Assembly: GCA_029891385.1 (NCBI GenBank) | Contig: JAIWQS010000179.1 | Coordinates: 38,451-102,450, forward strand | DNA length: 64,000 bases | Source of the DNA: Erythroxylum novogranatense | Taxonomy: Eukaryota > Streptophyta > Magnoliopsida > Malpighiales > Erythroxylaceae | Direction: 5' to 3' | In this document: positions 32,621 through 41,974 of the stretch, piece by piece | Layout of the letters: each line of letters begins with the position of its first letter | Position numbering within the stretch: position 1 is the stretch's first letter | The notes under the pieces: model-generated | Told to the model about the DNA's origin: nothing | Database searches by the model: none | What the model saw: the letters and a program-made list of their open reading frames with translations, nothing else | Position numbers and translations under genes: made by a program

Positions 32621-32626
32621 CTTATA
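32621..32626 (-). promoter_or_regulatory. TATA box of the antisense gene
   Basis: On the minus strand CTTCTATAAGTACTC lies about 240 bp upstream of the ATG at 32381. It is in the right direction for the antisense transcript and outside the LTR promoter. Confidence 0.45.
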
Positions 32627-33141
32627 GAAGACCGGTTGAAGGGACGCCCAATCGAAGCTCGACACGTGGGAAAAATCTGAACAAAGCAAAGACACGTGGA
32701 AAAATCTGAGCCGAGGTAAATTAGGGTTGTTCGAAATCCAAAGCGGCGCGGCAAGCGAAAGGACGTACGTGACAGTTGCGCAACGGTTACGAAGGTGATA
32801 CGCTTCAGATTCTGAAAAGCTGTCAGTGGGCACGCGCCGTCAAACAATAAATGTTCCAAGTACTTTCACGCGCTCAATAATGATGACCACCTGATCTGCT
32901 TTGGCGCGAGCTACCACGCAATAAGTGTCGATGCCAACCGATCGGGGTACTCAGTCGACCGATCCCAATATGAGCAGTCATGTACTGCCCGTCAATATCT
33001 GGTCGATCGGGCCTACCCCGAGCTATCTCATGGACGAGCTACAATGCCAATATCCGACCGATCGGGCCTACCCCGAGCTGTCTCACAGACGAGCAACGAC
33101 ACCCTCGCATACTCCTTCGACCCTTCTCTTCGCTCCGACTC

Positions 33142-33158
33142 GAGGAGTAGGGGGCTTA
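33142..33158 (+). promoter_or_regulatory. Polypurine tract of the gypsy element
   Basis: GAGGAGTAGGGGGCTTA directly precedes the TG of the 3' LTR at 33159. This is the normal site of plus-strand priming. Confidence 0.7.
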
Positions 33159-33589
33159 TGGTCGGGTCGGTCGTACTGGGGCTGAACCCAGTCATAACGA
33201 CCCATGGGCCGATCGATCCATTCCTCAAAGATCAGTCTTGTGCTTATTGGCCATGTCAAGCCCAGGTCCAGTCCACGATCTCCATGGCCCATTCGCAGGT
33301 GAAAGTCTCCCATGCACACGTAAAGACTTAAACCTAGCTACAGCTCCATATATAAGGTATAATTCTGCCATAACAGAGGTACGTAATCATAACCCTAGTT
33401 CTCTCTGCTCACAGCGAACCTACCTTCACCAAAAGATTGACTTGAGCGTCGGAGAGGCATACCGGGAAACGACCCCTGACGTGCCTTCTTTGTTTTGTAG
33501 GAACCTTCAAGCCAGAATTCACGTGTTCAGCAGTCAACCTCATGGATTCAAACGGCAACGTACAGCCTCGCCAGAATCCGACAGAACCA
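33159..33589 (+). repeat. 3' LTR of the gypsy element
   Basis: 431 bp, the same length as the 5' LTR, ending CAGAACCA followed by the TATAA duplication (33590-33594). It contains the same TATATAA promoter element at about 33349. Because LTRs reach past the gag ATG, the first gag codons are also present here. Confidence 0.88.
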
Positions 33590-33594
33590 TATAA

Positions 33595-33883
33595 TAATTA
33601 ATATATTATGTTTTGCATATTATTTAATATACTTTAAATAATATTTATATGCATAAATAATTTTTATTACAAAATAAAATGTAGTTAAAATTAAAAGTAT
33701 TTTTTATTTTTATGTTGCCAAACAGTTCTTTCAAAAATGTTTTTTTTAATTGACAGCTAAACAGTCAATTGGCTTCTTAGAAAAGTTTTTCTCATCAAAG
33801 CTCCGTTAACAAAAACTCTACTAGTATAAACTCATCCAAATAGATAATAACAATCTATTTGCTTCTTAGAAAAGCTTTTCTCT
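33595..33883. other. AT-rich sequence right of the gypsy element
   Basis: This continues the AT-rich DNA of 20242-20529. Two copies of GCTTCTTAGAAAAGYTTTTCTC occur at about 33772 and 33861, each containing a palindromic AGAAAAG-CTTTTCT core. No gene is seen. Confidence 0.45.
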
Positions 33884-34020
33884 GAGGCTTTGTTGCTGCG
33901 ATATAGGGATTGCAAAATCAGTTATCACTTGTTGAGTTTTAGCATTTGCTCGCTAGCCAAGAAGCCTTGATGAAACAAATTGGGAGGAGTTTCACTAAAA
34001 ATGATGAGGAAGCCCTCTAC
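33884..34020 (+). mobile_element. Short copia-B gag fragment
   Basis: Nearly the same sequence occurs at about 19853-19940 and 40147-40276 (GAGGCTTTGTTGCTGCGATA, TTTGCTCGCTAGCCAAGAAG, AAATGATGAGGAAGCCCT). It is thus a third piece of the copia-B gag, joined abruptly at 34020/34021 to a zinc-finger gene fragment. Confidence 0.75.
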
Positions 34021-35685
34021 GCCAAATTATCATACTCAGAATGGTAAGGATTATGATGACTTGTTGAGGGAGTCCTCTCCTGGATTTGATGTTCTTGTGG
34101 ATGATGAATTGAGGGATTCTGATTATTATCATGGTGAAGATCCCGAAGGACGTAGGTTGAATTCTGTGGATGAATATGAACTTGGTCATATGGCTGATTA
34201 TGGCTCAATGACTAATATTGACCTAGAAACATATCGTGATCCAAGAGTCTATGACTCTTTTGAGCACATACAGGGGCAACGTGCATGGGAACAGCAAAGG
34301 GCGTCATCAGAGAGGGGCAATACATCGGGAAAGGAGAGCTTATGGAAAAGTTAATAGCCCTGAACTTTTTTTTTTTGTTTGGTTTACAAGGAAAATAACA
34401 GAAAATCACACTCCTGAATACAGTGCGCCGTCCGTGTCGCAGCAGGCAGCTCCTGAAGAGTATAGAGGCCCGGGCGAAGAATGACTGCAAGGTGAGCCAA
34501 TCTGTCCACACACTGGTTGCCTTCCTAGCAGACATGCTGGATATGAATCTCCCACGATCGGTGGAGATAGCCCTGAACATATTGATGAATCAGATCTGCG
34601 TTACCGTTTATCAAAACATCGGAGAGTCAATAATGGCTTGAGATCAATTGTAAGTCAAGATTCTGTTCCTAATGACCATATAGAGGAGCGAGGCATCAGG
34701 TTTTGTCAAGAAGAAATTCTCATCGTGAGAGCTCCACTGGTAGCCGTCTTCAAGGTAGAATAAAGCTTCCTGGAAGATCTCTCAACAGCGGCAGTGATGA
34801 AAGGGATAAGGGTAGGAATTGGGGCAGATTATCATCTGGTGGTTCACAAATCTCTTCCCATCAAGGAAGGCTCCGTGATAGACTAAAATCTAGAGTAGAA
34901 GAAGATTACAATAACGAAGGTATAAAGTTTAGACACCTGTGGATTGGGAGAGAAATTATGGACCAGAAAAGCACTGACTTTGCGGGTCCGAAAAGTCTTG
35001 CTGAGTTGAAAGTTACAAAGCATGCAGAGGGCAGTGCACAACAATCACTGGGAAAGCGGAAACATGTGGAAGATTCTCTACCTTCTGCAAGTGATTTGTC
35101 ATTTGAAGGGCCAATGCCTCTCAGTGAGATTCTCAAGAGAAAAAGAGAAGCTGAAGTAGCTGCTTCTGATTGTGGAGCATCATCTGCTAGTAACCACAGC
35201 AATAAGCAAAATGAGAGAGAGGAAGATTTTAATTGTAGCTCTGATAATGCAGCTGCTGCAGAGCCAGAATCTAGTTTACCTTATGGTGCAATGGATGATA
35301 GAAACCATGTGATTAAAAACAAGGGAGATTCCAAGTCTGCGGCAGCTGTTGCTAGTGGTCCTGCTGCAGAACAGTTGGTAATGTTTCGTTGTCAATCTTC
35401 TCATTCACCTAACTTAAATAAACTTGGGAGTGAGGATGGAATGACTCTTGATAATGTAACTGAAGATCATGACTACAATGGTGAAGATCAAAGGGATGGG
35501 GATTATGATTATGAGGAAGGTGATGAAGGGGACTACAGCTAATATGAAGGCGAAATCCCTGACGCCGAAGAGGGTGAAAATGCAGATGTTGAAGAAGAAT
35601 ATGTGGATGATGAAGAGGGGGATGACTTTGCTAAGAAAATTGGTGCAATGTCTCGTCAGTGGTATGGAGAACCCTCCCTGCCATG
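34021..35685 (+). pseudogene. 3' half of a CCCH zinc-finger protein gene (C3H17-like), broken
   Basis: Frames here encode DYDDLLRESSPGFDVLVDDE, LRDSDYYHGEDPEGRR, then SPEHIDESDLRYRLSKHRR and RRNSHRESSTGSRLQGRIKL, a DFAGPKSLAELKVTKH block, SFEGPMPLSEILKRKREAE, and an acidic tail ending EGDDFAKKIGAMS. This resembles the C-terminal half of the plant CCCH zinc-finger protein of the Arabidopsis At2g02160 (C3H17) type. The zinc fingers themselves, at the N-terminus, are absent. Damage: a 202-bp insertion (34366-34567), frameshifts near 34335 and 34700, and TAA at 35540 followed by open frame to about 35685. The intronless look could mean one large last exon or a retrocopy. Confidence 0.65.
34366..34567 (-). 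mobile_element. Retroposed insertion with poly(A) and 12-bp target duplication
   Basis: The 202-bp insert is bounded by perfect 12-bp repeats ATAGCCCTGAAC (34354-34365 and 34568-34579). It begins with 11 T on the plus strand, that is, a poly(A) tail on the minus strand. Removing it and one repeat restores a continuous zinc-finger reading frame (GKVNSPEHIDESDLRY). Poly(A) plus a duplication of this length is typical of LINE-mobilised retroposition (SINE or processed transcript). No clear A and B boxes are seen, so the source is unknown. Confidence 0.75.
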
Positions 35686-36183
35686 ATTGTGGTTTGTTGA
35701 ATGGGAAGCTCTTACGGATTTATCCGCTATCTAATAGACCAATGGGTAGTTTCTTGGGTTTTGTTTGTAGAAGTAGCGGTATCAAGTTGATTTGCTCATA
35801 TTAATTTTAAACTAATATTACAGATTGAATGGGAATTTTCTTTGTGCATGGGGCATTTTGATCTCACCCATCAGAAATTTGCTTGCACAGAGACACTTGA
35901 GTGTAACTGTAGAAGTGGTAATAAGAAAACTGCGACGTGCTCTTCTTGAATGTCATTTTCATTCTTCTTCTGTGTTGTGTTTCAAGGGTAAAAGTTGGCG
36001 TATCCTAAGCCTTTGCTTTATCATGTGGACGGATCTTGATAATTCCTTGGCCTTTTATTTATGTTTTTCGATTTGAAGTGATGATCCTGGAATGGTATAT
36101 TTTGACTTACATAACTTAAATTACGTGAAATGGGACTAAACTCTGTTTCTGAAGCTAAAATGGAGTGGAAGCCTGGGGTGTGG
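35686..36183 (+). other. Probable 3' flank of the zinc-finger gene fragment
   Basis: No open frame of note. The sequence follows the last conserved codons and ends where the duplicated LRR unit begins at 36184. It may include the former 3' untranslated region. Confidence 0.4.
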
Positions 36184-36506
36184 TTGTTAAAAAAGGTATA
36201 GTTGAAGATGAGTGGAAGGAATCCGGTTCCAAATGAGGGCTATAAGCAAGATGAAAGAGTACTTTATTCTTTGTTTAAGAAATGAAGCATTGTCATGTGA
36301 AGTAGCATAAAGGTAAGGAATTCCGTAACAAGTACTTCAACGTTAAGACTACTGTACAGGCGTCGTATAAAGTGTTAAAGGAAGACCATAACTGAAGACT
36401 TGGGAGTTTAAGATGGTTCAGATCTCCATTCCCATTTCTCGTCGCAGTTAAACCAGACTTCTTCTCAACAACATACTTGCATTCTGTTGCATTCTGCTTT
36501 ATTGCG
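36184..36506 (+). promoter_or_regulatory. Upstream flank of LRR gene copy 2
   Basis: Conserved with 8058-8250 and 8939-9076 of copy 1, so it probably carries the promoter and 5' untranslated region of the LRR gene. No single element can be named. A 10-bp direct duplication (ATTCTGTTGC then ATTCTGC) near 36481 adds an in-frame ATG at 36477 that copy 1 lacks. Confidence 0.45.
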
Positions 36507-38393
36507 ATGTTTCGTGGTGAGGATGAGTCCTACATTCTCAATATCATATCTCTCGGATTTTCTATGGGTGTTACTTCCGGGAGTGTTGGCTTGACTCCCT
36601 ACATAGCTTCGACCAATGGGGAAGACGGCGCTGGAACTAGTAAAGACGGGGAACTTATGGATCTTGATGAAGAAAAAAGAATGCTTGGAAAGAAACTGAA
36701 GAAGTTGAATGAAGATCTGATTCAAGTTAGACGAGCCTTTAGCAGAGACAAACAAGTCGGTGGCAAATTTGTCGGCTTATTCACGGAGCTTCAATCCAAA
36801 GCCCAACATCTCCAACGCATTTTCAAGAATATGCGGGCTGCTAACGCTCGGAGTGACGAGGACCTTCGACAATTTTTCGCCACCATCAATGAGATATGTA
36901 AAATATCTTCCAAGTTGGGCATCCGCTTTGAGAAACAAGGGCACGTTAGGGTGGATAGTGCTTCCAGCTTGATAGACTACCTCCTCAAACAACCTGCTTA
37001 CGAAAAATTTCGTCCGTTCGAGATCAAGGAATTGTTTGAGGGATGTTTTAAAGAACTCGATGACGAATCCCGGCATCGTTTGTTCTGCTTCTCAGTTTTC
37101 CCGGAGGGTTCTATTGTGAGGAAGCAAGTGCTAATGCACTGGTGGATTGGAGAGAATTTGTTAGAGTCTAAAGACCCTGAATTTGATGCTGATGAGAAAA
37201 CTGATGAGATACTGAGCAATTACTATGATAAGGGTTTTATAGAGCCTGCGATGGGGGAGGGGAAAGTAATTGGGTTTAAGATGAATCCAGTGATTCGTTA
37301 TGTTGTTATTTACCTTGCAGAGCGAAAAGGGTTCATGGATTTTGACTTCTCCTGGAGACCAACTGGGAATTTTTCATATAGCAAGAGGGCGTGCTTGGTG
37401 GACACTGAAGAGGGAAGTAATTCTGGGCAACTAATGAGTTTTGATAATCCCCTAAAGTTGCAAACTTTATTCTATGTCAGCGGGCGCTCTCATGTCCTGA
37501 CACCACAGTGGTTCTCTAGCATAAGAAATGTTGAAGTCATCTGTTTGGGACGGTGGGAGTTCAAAGGAAAAGAAGAAGACATTCAAGAGGAATTGGAAGG
37601 TAAAGAAGAAGGCATTCAAAAGGACTTGGAAGGTAAAGAAGAAGACATTCAAACATGCCAGAAAGGAGATGATCGACTGCTCGGACCAAGTAGTGAATCT
37701 CCCACTTATGGACCGTCAATCAAGTTCCTGCAGGGTCTCAAGCATTTCAAAAATCTCAAGTTTCTTAACCTTGAAGGATTCCATAGGATGAGTGAGCTTC
37801 CTGTTGCTGCTAGGACGCTTAAGAAACTTATCGTTTTGAATCTTAAAGACTGCAAGCGTCTGGAAACACTTCCAAACGATATAGGATTACTCAAACACCT
37901 AACTCACTTGGATATTTCCAGGTGCCGAGATCTGAAATTCATGCCCAAGGGGCTCAAGCAACTCACGGCGCTCCAAGTCCTAAAGGGGTTTGTTACAGGT
38001 GATCGCTACGAAGGCAAATTGGTATGTAAACTTGATGACTTAGTAGGATTGAAGAAGTTGAAGAAACTGAGCGTCATCATTCGCAAGAGAACACCCGAAC
38101 ATCTGCTTGCTCTGAAGCGTTTTCCTTCTCTAAAAATACTTAGAATATCACGGGAAAAATCATTCGATGGAGTTAACAGAGCGGATAGAAACGTGCAATG
38201 GCTTCCCCCAGGTCTGGAGAAACTTGACCTCCGGAGAATTCCAACTGCCGCGATTGACTTTCGGGTAATGCCTGAAGAGCTTAAGAAGCTCTATATCATA
38301 GATTCAAATCTCTTCGATCTATATCTTGGTCCAGCGGACTTAAGGATACTATGTCTTGCCTTACTTCCAGATGAATTTAATGGAAATTATTGA
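36507..38393 (+). CDS. CC/winged-helix/LRR resistance-type protein lacking a P-loop
   Basis: The open frame runs 628 codons from ATG 36507; an in-frame ATG at 36477 adds 10 residues but is absent from the paralogue. Parts: a charged helical N-terminal half (RMLGKKLKKLNEDLIQVRRA and following), a winged-helix segment (about residues 190-290) with FCFSVFPEGSIVRKQVLMHW and FKMNPVIRYVVIYLAERKG, three tandem 11-residue units (KEEDIQEELEG type, about 353-386), and leucine-rich repeats from about 415 (LKFLNLEGFHRMSELPV, LIVLNLKDCKRLETLP). The winged helix and LRR match CC-type plant disease-resistance proteins. No GxxxxGKT P-loop, kinase-2 or other NB-ARC motif is seen, so nucleotide switching is not expected from this chain alone. 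The frame probably shifts near 38360: the next frame (38356-38619) continues with FPQLIYCKVGGCSQIEELDM and FENLRQDLGFKW as in copy 1. It would act in the cytosol in immune signalling, by inference only. Confidence 0.7.
   Translation: MFRGEDESYILNIISLGFSMGVTSGSVGLTPYIASTNGEDGAGTSKDGELMDLDEEKRMLGKKLKKLNEDLIQVRRAFSRDKQVGGKFVGLFTELQSKAQHLQRIFKNMRAANARSDEDLRQFFATINEICKISSKLGIRFEKQGHVRVDSASSLIDYLLKQPAYEKFRPFEIKELFEGCFKELDDESRHRLFCFSVFPEGSIVRKQVLMHWWIGENLLESKDPEFDADEKTDEILSNYYDKGFIEPAMGEGKVIGFKMNPVIRYVVIYLAERKGFMDFDFSWRPTGNFSYSKRACLVDTEEGSNSGQLMSFDNPLKLQTLFYVSGRSHVLTPQWFSSIRNVEVICLGRWEFKGKEEDIQEELEGKEEGIQKDLEGKEEDIQTCQKGDDRLLGPSSESPTYGPSIKFLQGLKHFKNLKFLNLEGFHRMSELPVAARTLKKLIVLNLKDCKRLETLPNDIGLLKHLTHLDISRCRDLKFMPKGLKQLTALQVLKGFVTGDRYEGKLVCKLDDLVGLKKLKKLSVIIRKRTPEHLLALKRFPSLKILRISREKSFDGVNRADRNVQWLPPGLEKLDLRRIPTAAIDFRVMPEELKKLYIIDSNLFDLYLGPADLRILCLALLPDEFNGNY
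37563..37661 (+). repeat. 33-bp coding tandem repeat in the LRR gene
   Basis: Three units related to GGAAAAGAAGAAGACATTCA encode KEEDIQEELEG, KEEGIQKDLEG and KEEDIQTCQKG. Copy 1 has a comparable but rearranged set (about 18003-18100). The repeat lies between the winged helix and the LRRs. Confidence 0.8.
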
Positions 38394-38619
38394 TAAATTC
38401 CCACAATTGATTTATTGCAAAGTAGGTGGATGCTCTCAGATAGAGGAGTTAGACATGATGATGAAATTAAAGGGATTCCATAAGCTAGACGAGTCGTCCC
38501 CAACAGCTTGGGTGAAACCAATATTGAATTTTGAGAACTTGAGGCAAGATTTAGGATTCAAATGGTGGTTTCTGTTTGCAAAATTAGCAGTTAGTTTGTT
38601 CCTACTTCGAAGGAGTTAG
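38356..38619 (+). pseudogene. C-terminal LRR segment of gene copy 2, in a shifted frame
   Basis: This frame carries FPQLIYCKVGGCSQIEELDM and GFHKLDESSPTAWVKPILNF. The same kind of sequence is found at the end of copy 1, so it is the natural C-terminus of the LRR gene. It is one frame away from the main open frame, which ends at 38393. Either a real indel or a consensus error near 38350-38365 separates them. Confidence 0.65.
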
Positions 38620-38882
38620 TAGTTTGTTTGTTCTGTTTTTATTGTTGGGAGTTAAGTGGGTCAGTAACTTTATGAAGTTGGTGCAGTAAGTTGATTTCGT
38701 GGCTTTGTAATTGCCTATATAAGGCTTCATGTTGCTTTAGTTCAACAAATTTAACTTTTAGCAGCAAATTCTCTTTTATTTTAGGCATTCTTGTCTCTTT
38801 ATTTCCAACATTGTGGTATCAAAGCCACGGCTTTTTTGGCGTAACTTGTAAGTTGGGTGAGCATTTTATTTTTGTTGGGAAG

Positions 38883-39354
38883 ATGACAGATCTTCATGTT
38901 GTTGGTGGAATTAGAAAACTCAACAACCAAAACTACAATTCTTCAGTCTTCTTGCATGATGTCTTATATGCAAGGCCAAGACTTGTGGAAGGTCGTCGAC
39001 GGAAATGAAGTTACATAACTAGAGGCAAAAGATGCAAATGGTATGCTGCAGAAATGGAAGATTAAAAGCAGGCAAAGCAATGTTTGCCTTAGACAAATGT
39101 GTCAGAAGATGTGCCAGAGCACATTTGAGATGTCAGAACTCCCAACGAAACTTGGGATATGTTTGCCAAGTTGTTTTCAAAGAAAAATGGTACGAGGCTT
39201 CAACTTTTAGAAAGTAAGTTATTGTCAATGGCACAACGCTTCATCAAAATCGCACAATACTTTCGCAAGGTGAAGTCGTTACGTGGCGAGAATTGAGTTG
39301 GATCCAAGATCCGATAAGGAAAACTAGGATGAAGAGAATAATTATCTATAGGCA
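38883..39354 (+). pseudogene. copia-B copy 2 gag, first part
   Basis: It opens at ATG 38883 (MTDLHVVGGIRKLNNQNYNS), as in copy 1. Frameshifts follow near 39000 and later. Homology to copy 1 stops at about 39354 (GAATAATTATCTATA). Confidence 0.7.
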
Positions 39355-40146
39355 AAACAATTAAATTTTATCTAAATCAATTAGAGGTGAATGCACCCCG
39401 TCGATAAGTAATATAAATCGGTAAGAACCGGATATCGTACTCAAGGGAAAAATTTTCAACACGTAAAACGATTAAATTAAACGATGAAAATTTACTCAGA
39501 CGATCTAAAATTGACTGATTTGAAAATAAAATAAAATAAAATAAGCAAATTAAGAAAATATAAAAAAATGCAAGGTATATTTTATCTCCTTCTTCAGCTG
39601 CTTAATTCACGCCACTAGCCACCATTCTATTCCTCTTTATGCTGCTGCCTCCAGCATTTTGTTCACGCCAACAGCTGCTTCTTTTCCTCTCTTCTTGTAA
39701 CATCATATTGACTAAACTCCAGCCCTCATTCACGCCTAAACCTCCCCTTTTTTATCTTTTCTGCTTCAGCCATTTTCTTTTGTCTTTATGTATCGGAAGT
39801 CTATTGTTGCCGTCACTGCCTTTGTCCATTGCTACCGCTATTTTTCATGTTGAATGTCTCCAAATCATGCTGGTCCCACTCCTCTCATTCCTTTTAGTCT
39901 TTAAGTCACACCAGCTGCTCATTCTTTACTTCTACGTCTCCTCTCTTTTAGCTAGCATTTTTGGTGTCGCCTCCACTAGCTCAAAGTGTCTTCATCTGTC
40001 CAAGTTTAACGTTTTTCTTGCTTAGTCTTTTAAAAATAACAAATCTAATGTGTACCAAAAATTAAAACAAATATTCCTTAATTAATCCAATTTAAACATT
40101 AAATGGACAAGAGTTTAGCAAATTATCTATCGAAAATTAATACCAA
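39355..40146. other. Unassigned 0.8-kb insertion in copia-B gag
   Basis: This replaces about 38 bp of the gag sequence seen in copy 1, so it is an insertion with deletion rather than a clean transposition. There are no matching terminal repeats. It is C/T-rich in the middle (39590-40020) with a 128-codon hydrophobic open frame (39639-40025) that has no recognisable motif and is probably not a gene. Origin unknown. Confidence 0.45.
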
Positions 40147-40586
40147 ATGTCCATTAACAGATATAGGGATGACAAAATCAGCCATCTTGTTGAGTTTTAG
40201 AATTTGTTCGTTAGCCAAGAAGCCTTGACGAAACAAATGGGAGGAGTTTCACTCAAAAATGATGAGGAAGCCCTTTACCTGCCGTTAATGGTTTTAAAAT
40301 AAATGAAGACAAAGAAAAGAGCCAAGAAAGCGAAGGGGGCTCTAATGTAGTGGGAGCGTGGAAGCACCTTGGCTCAGGCAATAAGTTTTAGGGGAAGTGC
40401 CACAATTGTGGGAAGAAAGGTCACATGGCAAAATTTTGCTGGTATGAGTTGAAGAAAATGGAAAGCAACGTTGCTACTTCCATCAAGATGGACAAAAGTG
40501 AAGATGTTTGGGATGTTGAAGCCTACTTTGCCACAAAAGTGGAGGTAACACTTAGTGCGACAACTAAGCAGATTGACTACAACAAC
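40147..40586 (+). pseudogene. copia-B copy 2 gag, zinc-knuckle part
   Basis: The frame, interrupted by stops, carries the zinc knuckle CHNCGKKGHMAKFCW at about 40398-40442 and then SEDVWDVEAYFATKVE. It matches 19880-20200 but keeps the 130 bp deleted there. The last 36 bp are repeated at 41975-42010. Confidence 0.75.
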
Positions 40587-41974
40587 AATTAGAACCCTAA
40601 GTTTGGATTGCGGGATCGTGTGAGTATTGGCGAGTCTTGGCCAATGCTTGGCATGTAAGTTAGCACGAGGAAGGCGTGTTGACGAGAAACAAGGCAAAGT
40701 CTTGCGAGTTGGCGAGTAAAACCTGAGGAACTTACGAAGTAGGCGAAGGATTCGGGAAGTATCAACGAAGATCTCGAAAGTAGGCGAGATTCGATACGAA
40801 TGGACACACGTAAGCGCGCATTGGTGGAAATCTTCGACGAGATGCAAGATTTGAATGCGAGGCCACGCGGAGTTGGAAAAACTAAGTCATGCGAGACTCA
40901 AAAGTTCGTGAGAAGACGCAAAGGTGTATGAGACCGGCGAGGATGCACGAAGGCTTGCGAGCGTGATGAGACACCTAAACACTTAGCTTCGGCGAGGTAG
41001 CTCGAAGGTATGTAAACGGGCAAGGTTTTATATACTAACTCGAACTGTGACTTGTGACTTAGTCATAGAGCGACGAGACTGTACCATGAGTGAGCCCGAC
41101 ATAGAAGACGGACTTGTCCATGGACGTGCATTGAGGGACTTATGTGCGGATAGGCTGTGTTGAGAACACTAAGTTAAATATGAGCGAGTGGGATCAGACT
41201 TGGTGCGAATTTTGGTAAAGCATTGGACATTGTGGAGATTGACTCGACCCAGGCTAAAACTTAATGGACTAAGGACTTGGCTATGCTCGGATGGATGGAC
41301 CACGACTAGCAGACATTGGATCAGATCAGTGTGCTAGTGGGTTTTGGCGAGATCACATTGCATCATCAGCAGATAGAGATCGCAGGGAGATCTTGGATGA
41401 TGTGGCAATGACTGTGAGTTAGAGTTGCAGTGAAACTCAACATCTGAAGATAGTGGAGATCTTCGAGGATAAGAATGTTAGTGTTCTAGATAAATGTAAA
41501 CTCTATCTTATGTTATCTTGTTAGATCTTATCTTATCAGTTAGAATCCTATTTGGATGGGGGTGTCATCCAATTGGTTCATGTAATCTTATCTGATAGGA
41601 TAGACGTGATGTTGGGTAGAACAGATTTAGTGAGAATCTGTGACTCAAGACTTGGGTGCCTATATCGAGCTCATTCGAGGTTTGCTCTTCTCATTCCATT
41701 GAGTGGGAAATTAGAGAGAGCATTCTTTGTATTCTTTTAAGGGAAAACAATATAAAGTTGGTCTTTTGACCGTATCTCTGTGTGTTTTTTTATTGCTTAT
41801 ATTTCTTTATTGCTTACACGTTGTTTCTTCGAGTGTGTGCGAGGTAAACACATCGAGAGTTTGGGAGGCTTAATCGTATTTTAATGGATCTAAGTGAGAC
41901 TGCCGTGTAAAGGGTATGAACGAGCAACTTCGGGTGAAAGTTCGAGTCTCTAAGGTTACCTTTGTAACATAACC
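40587..41974. mobile_element. 1.39-kb insertion flanked by 36-bp direct repeats
   Basis: The flanking copia-B sequence CTTAGTGCGACAACTAAGCA and the next 16 bp occurs on both sides (40551-40586 and 41975-42010, one mismatch). The insert is GC-richer than its surroundings on the left, with frequent GGCGAG words. The right part (about 41475-41967) runs from TGTTAGTGTTCTAG to TTTGTAACA and could be an LTR, but no partner LTR or coding region is seen. Confidence 0.5.

Larger units (their letters stand above)
20530..33589 (+). mobile_element. Ty3/gypsy element of the Tat type with an antisense gene
   Basis: Ends TGGTCGGG...CAGAACCA are flanked by a perfect TATAA duplication (20525-20529, 33590-33594). 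The two LTRs are each 431 bp and differ at about 18 positions by eye, mostly transitions. Internal order: gag, protease, reverse transcriptase, RNase H, a second (archaeal-type) RNase H, integrase, a 56-bp tandem array, an antisense gene, polypurine tract, 3' LTR. Two RNase H domains together with extra, antisense, reading frames downstream of integrase are known marks of the Tat/Retand lineage. Many in-frame stops show the element is dead. A truncated copia interrupts it at about 26757-29864. Confidence 0.88.

Noticed and set aside
39639..40025. 128-codon hydrophobic open frame
   Set aside because: It lies in a C/T-rich insertion within a dead copia. No motif or paralogue is seen and composition alone explains the hydrophobicity.
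40374..40847. 157-codon minus-strand frame
   Set aside because: It is the antisense shadow of the copia-B gag zinc-knuckle region and continues into an unrelated insertion.
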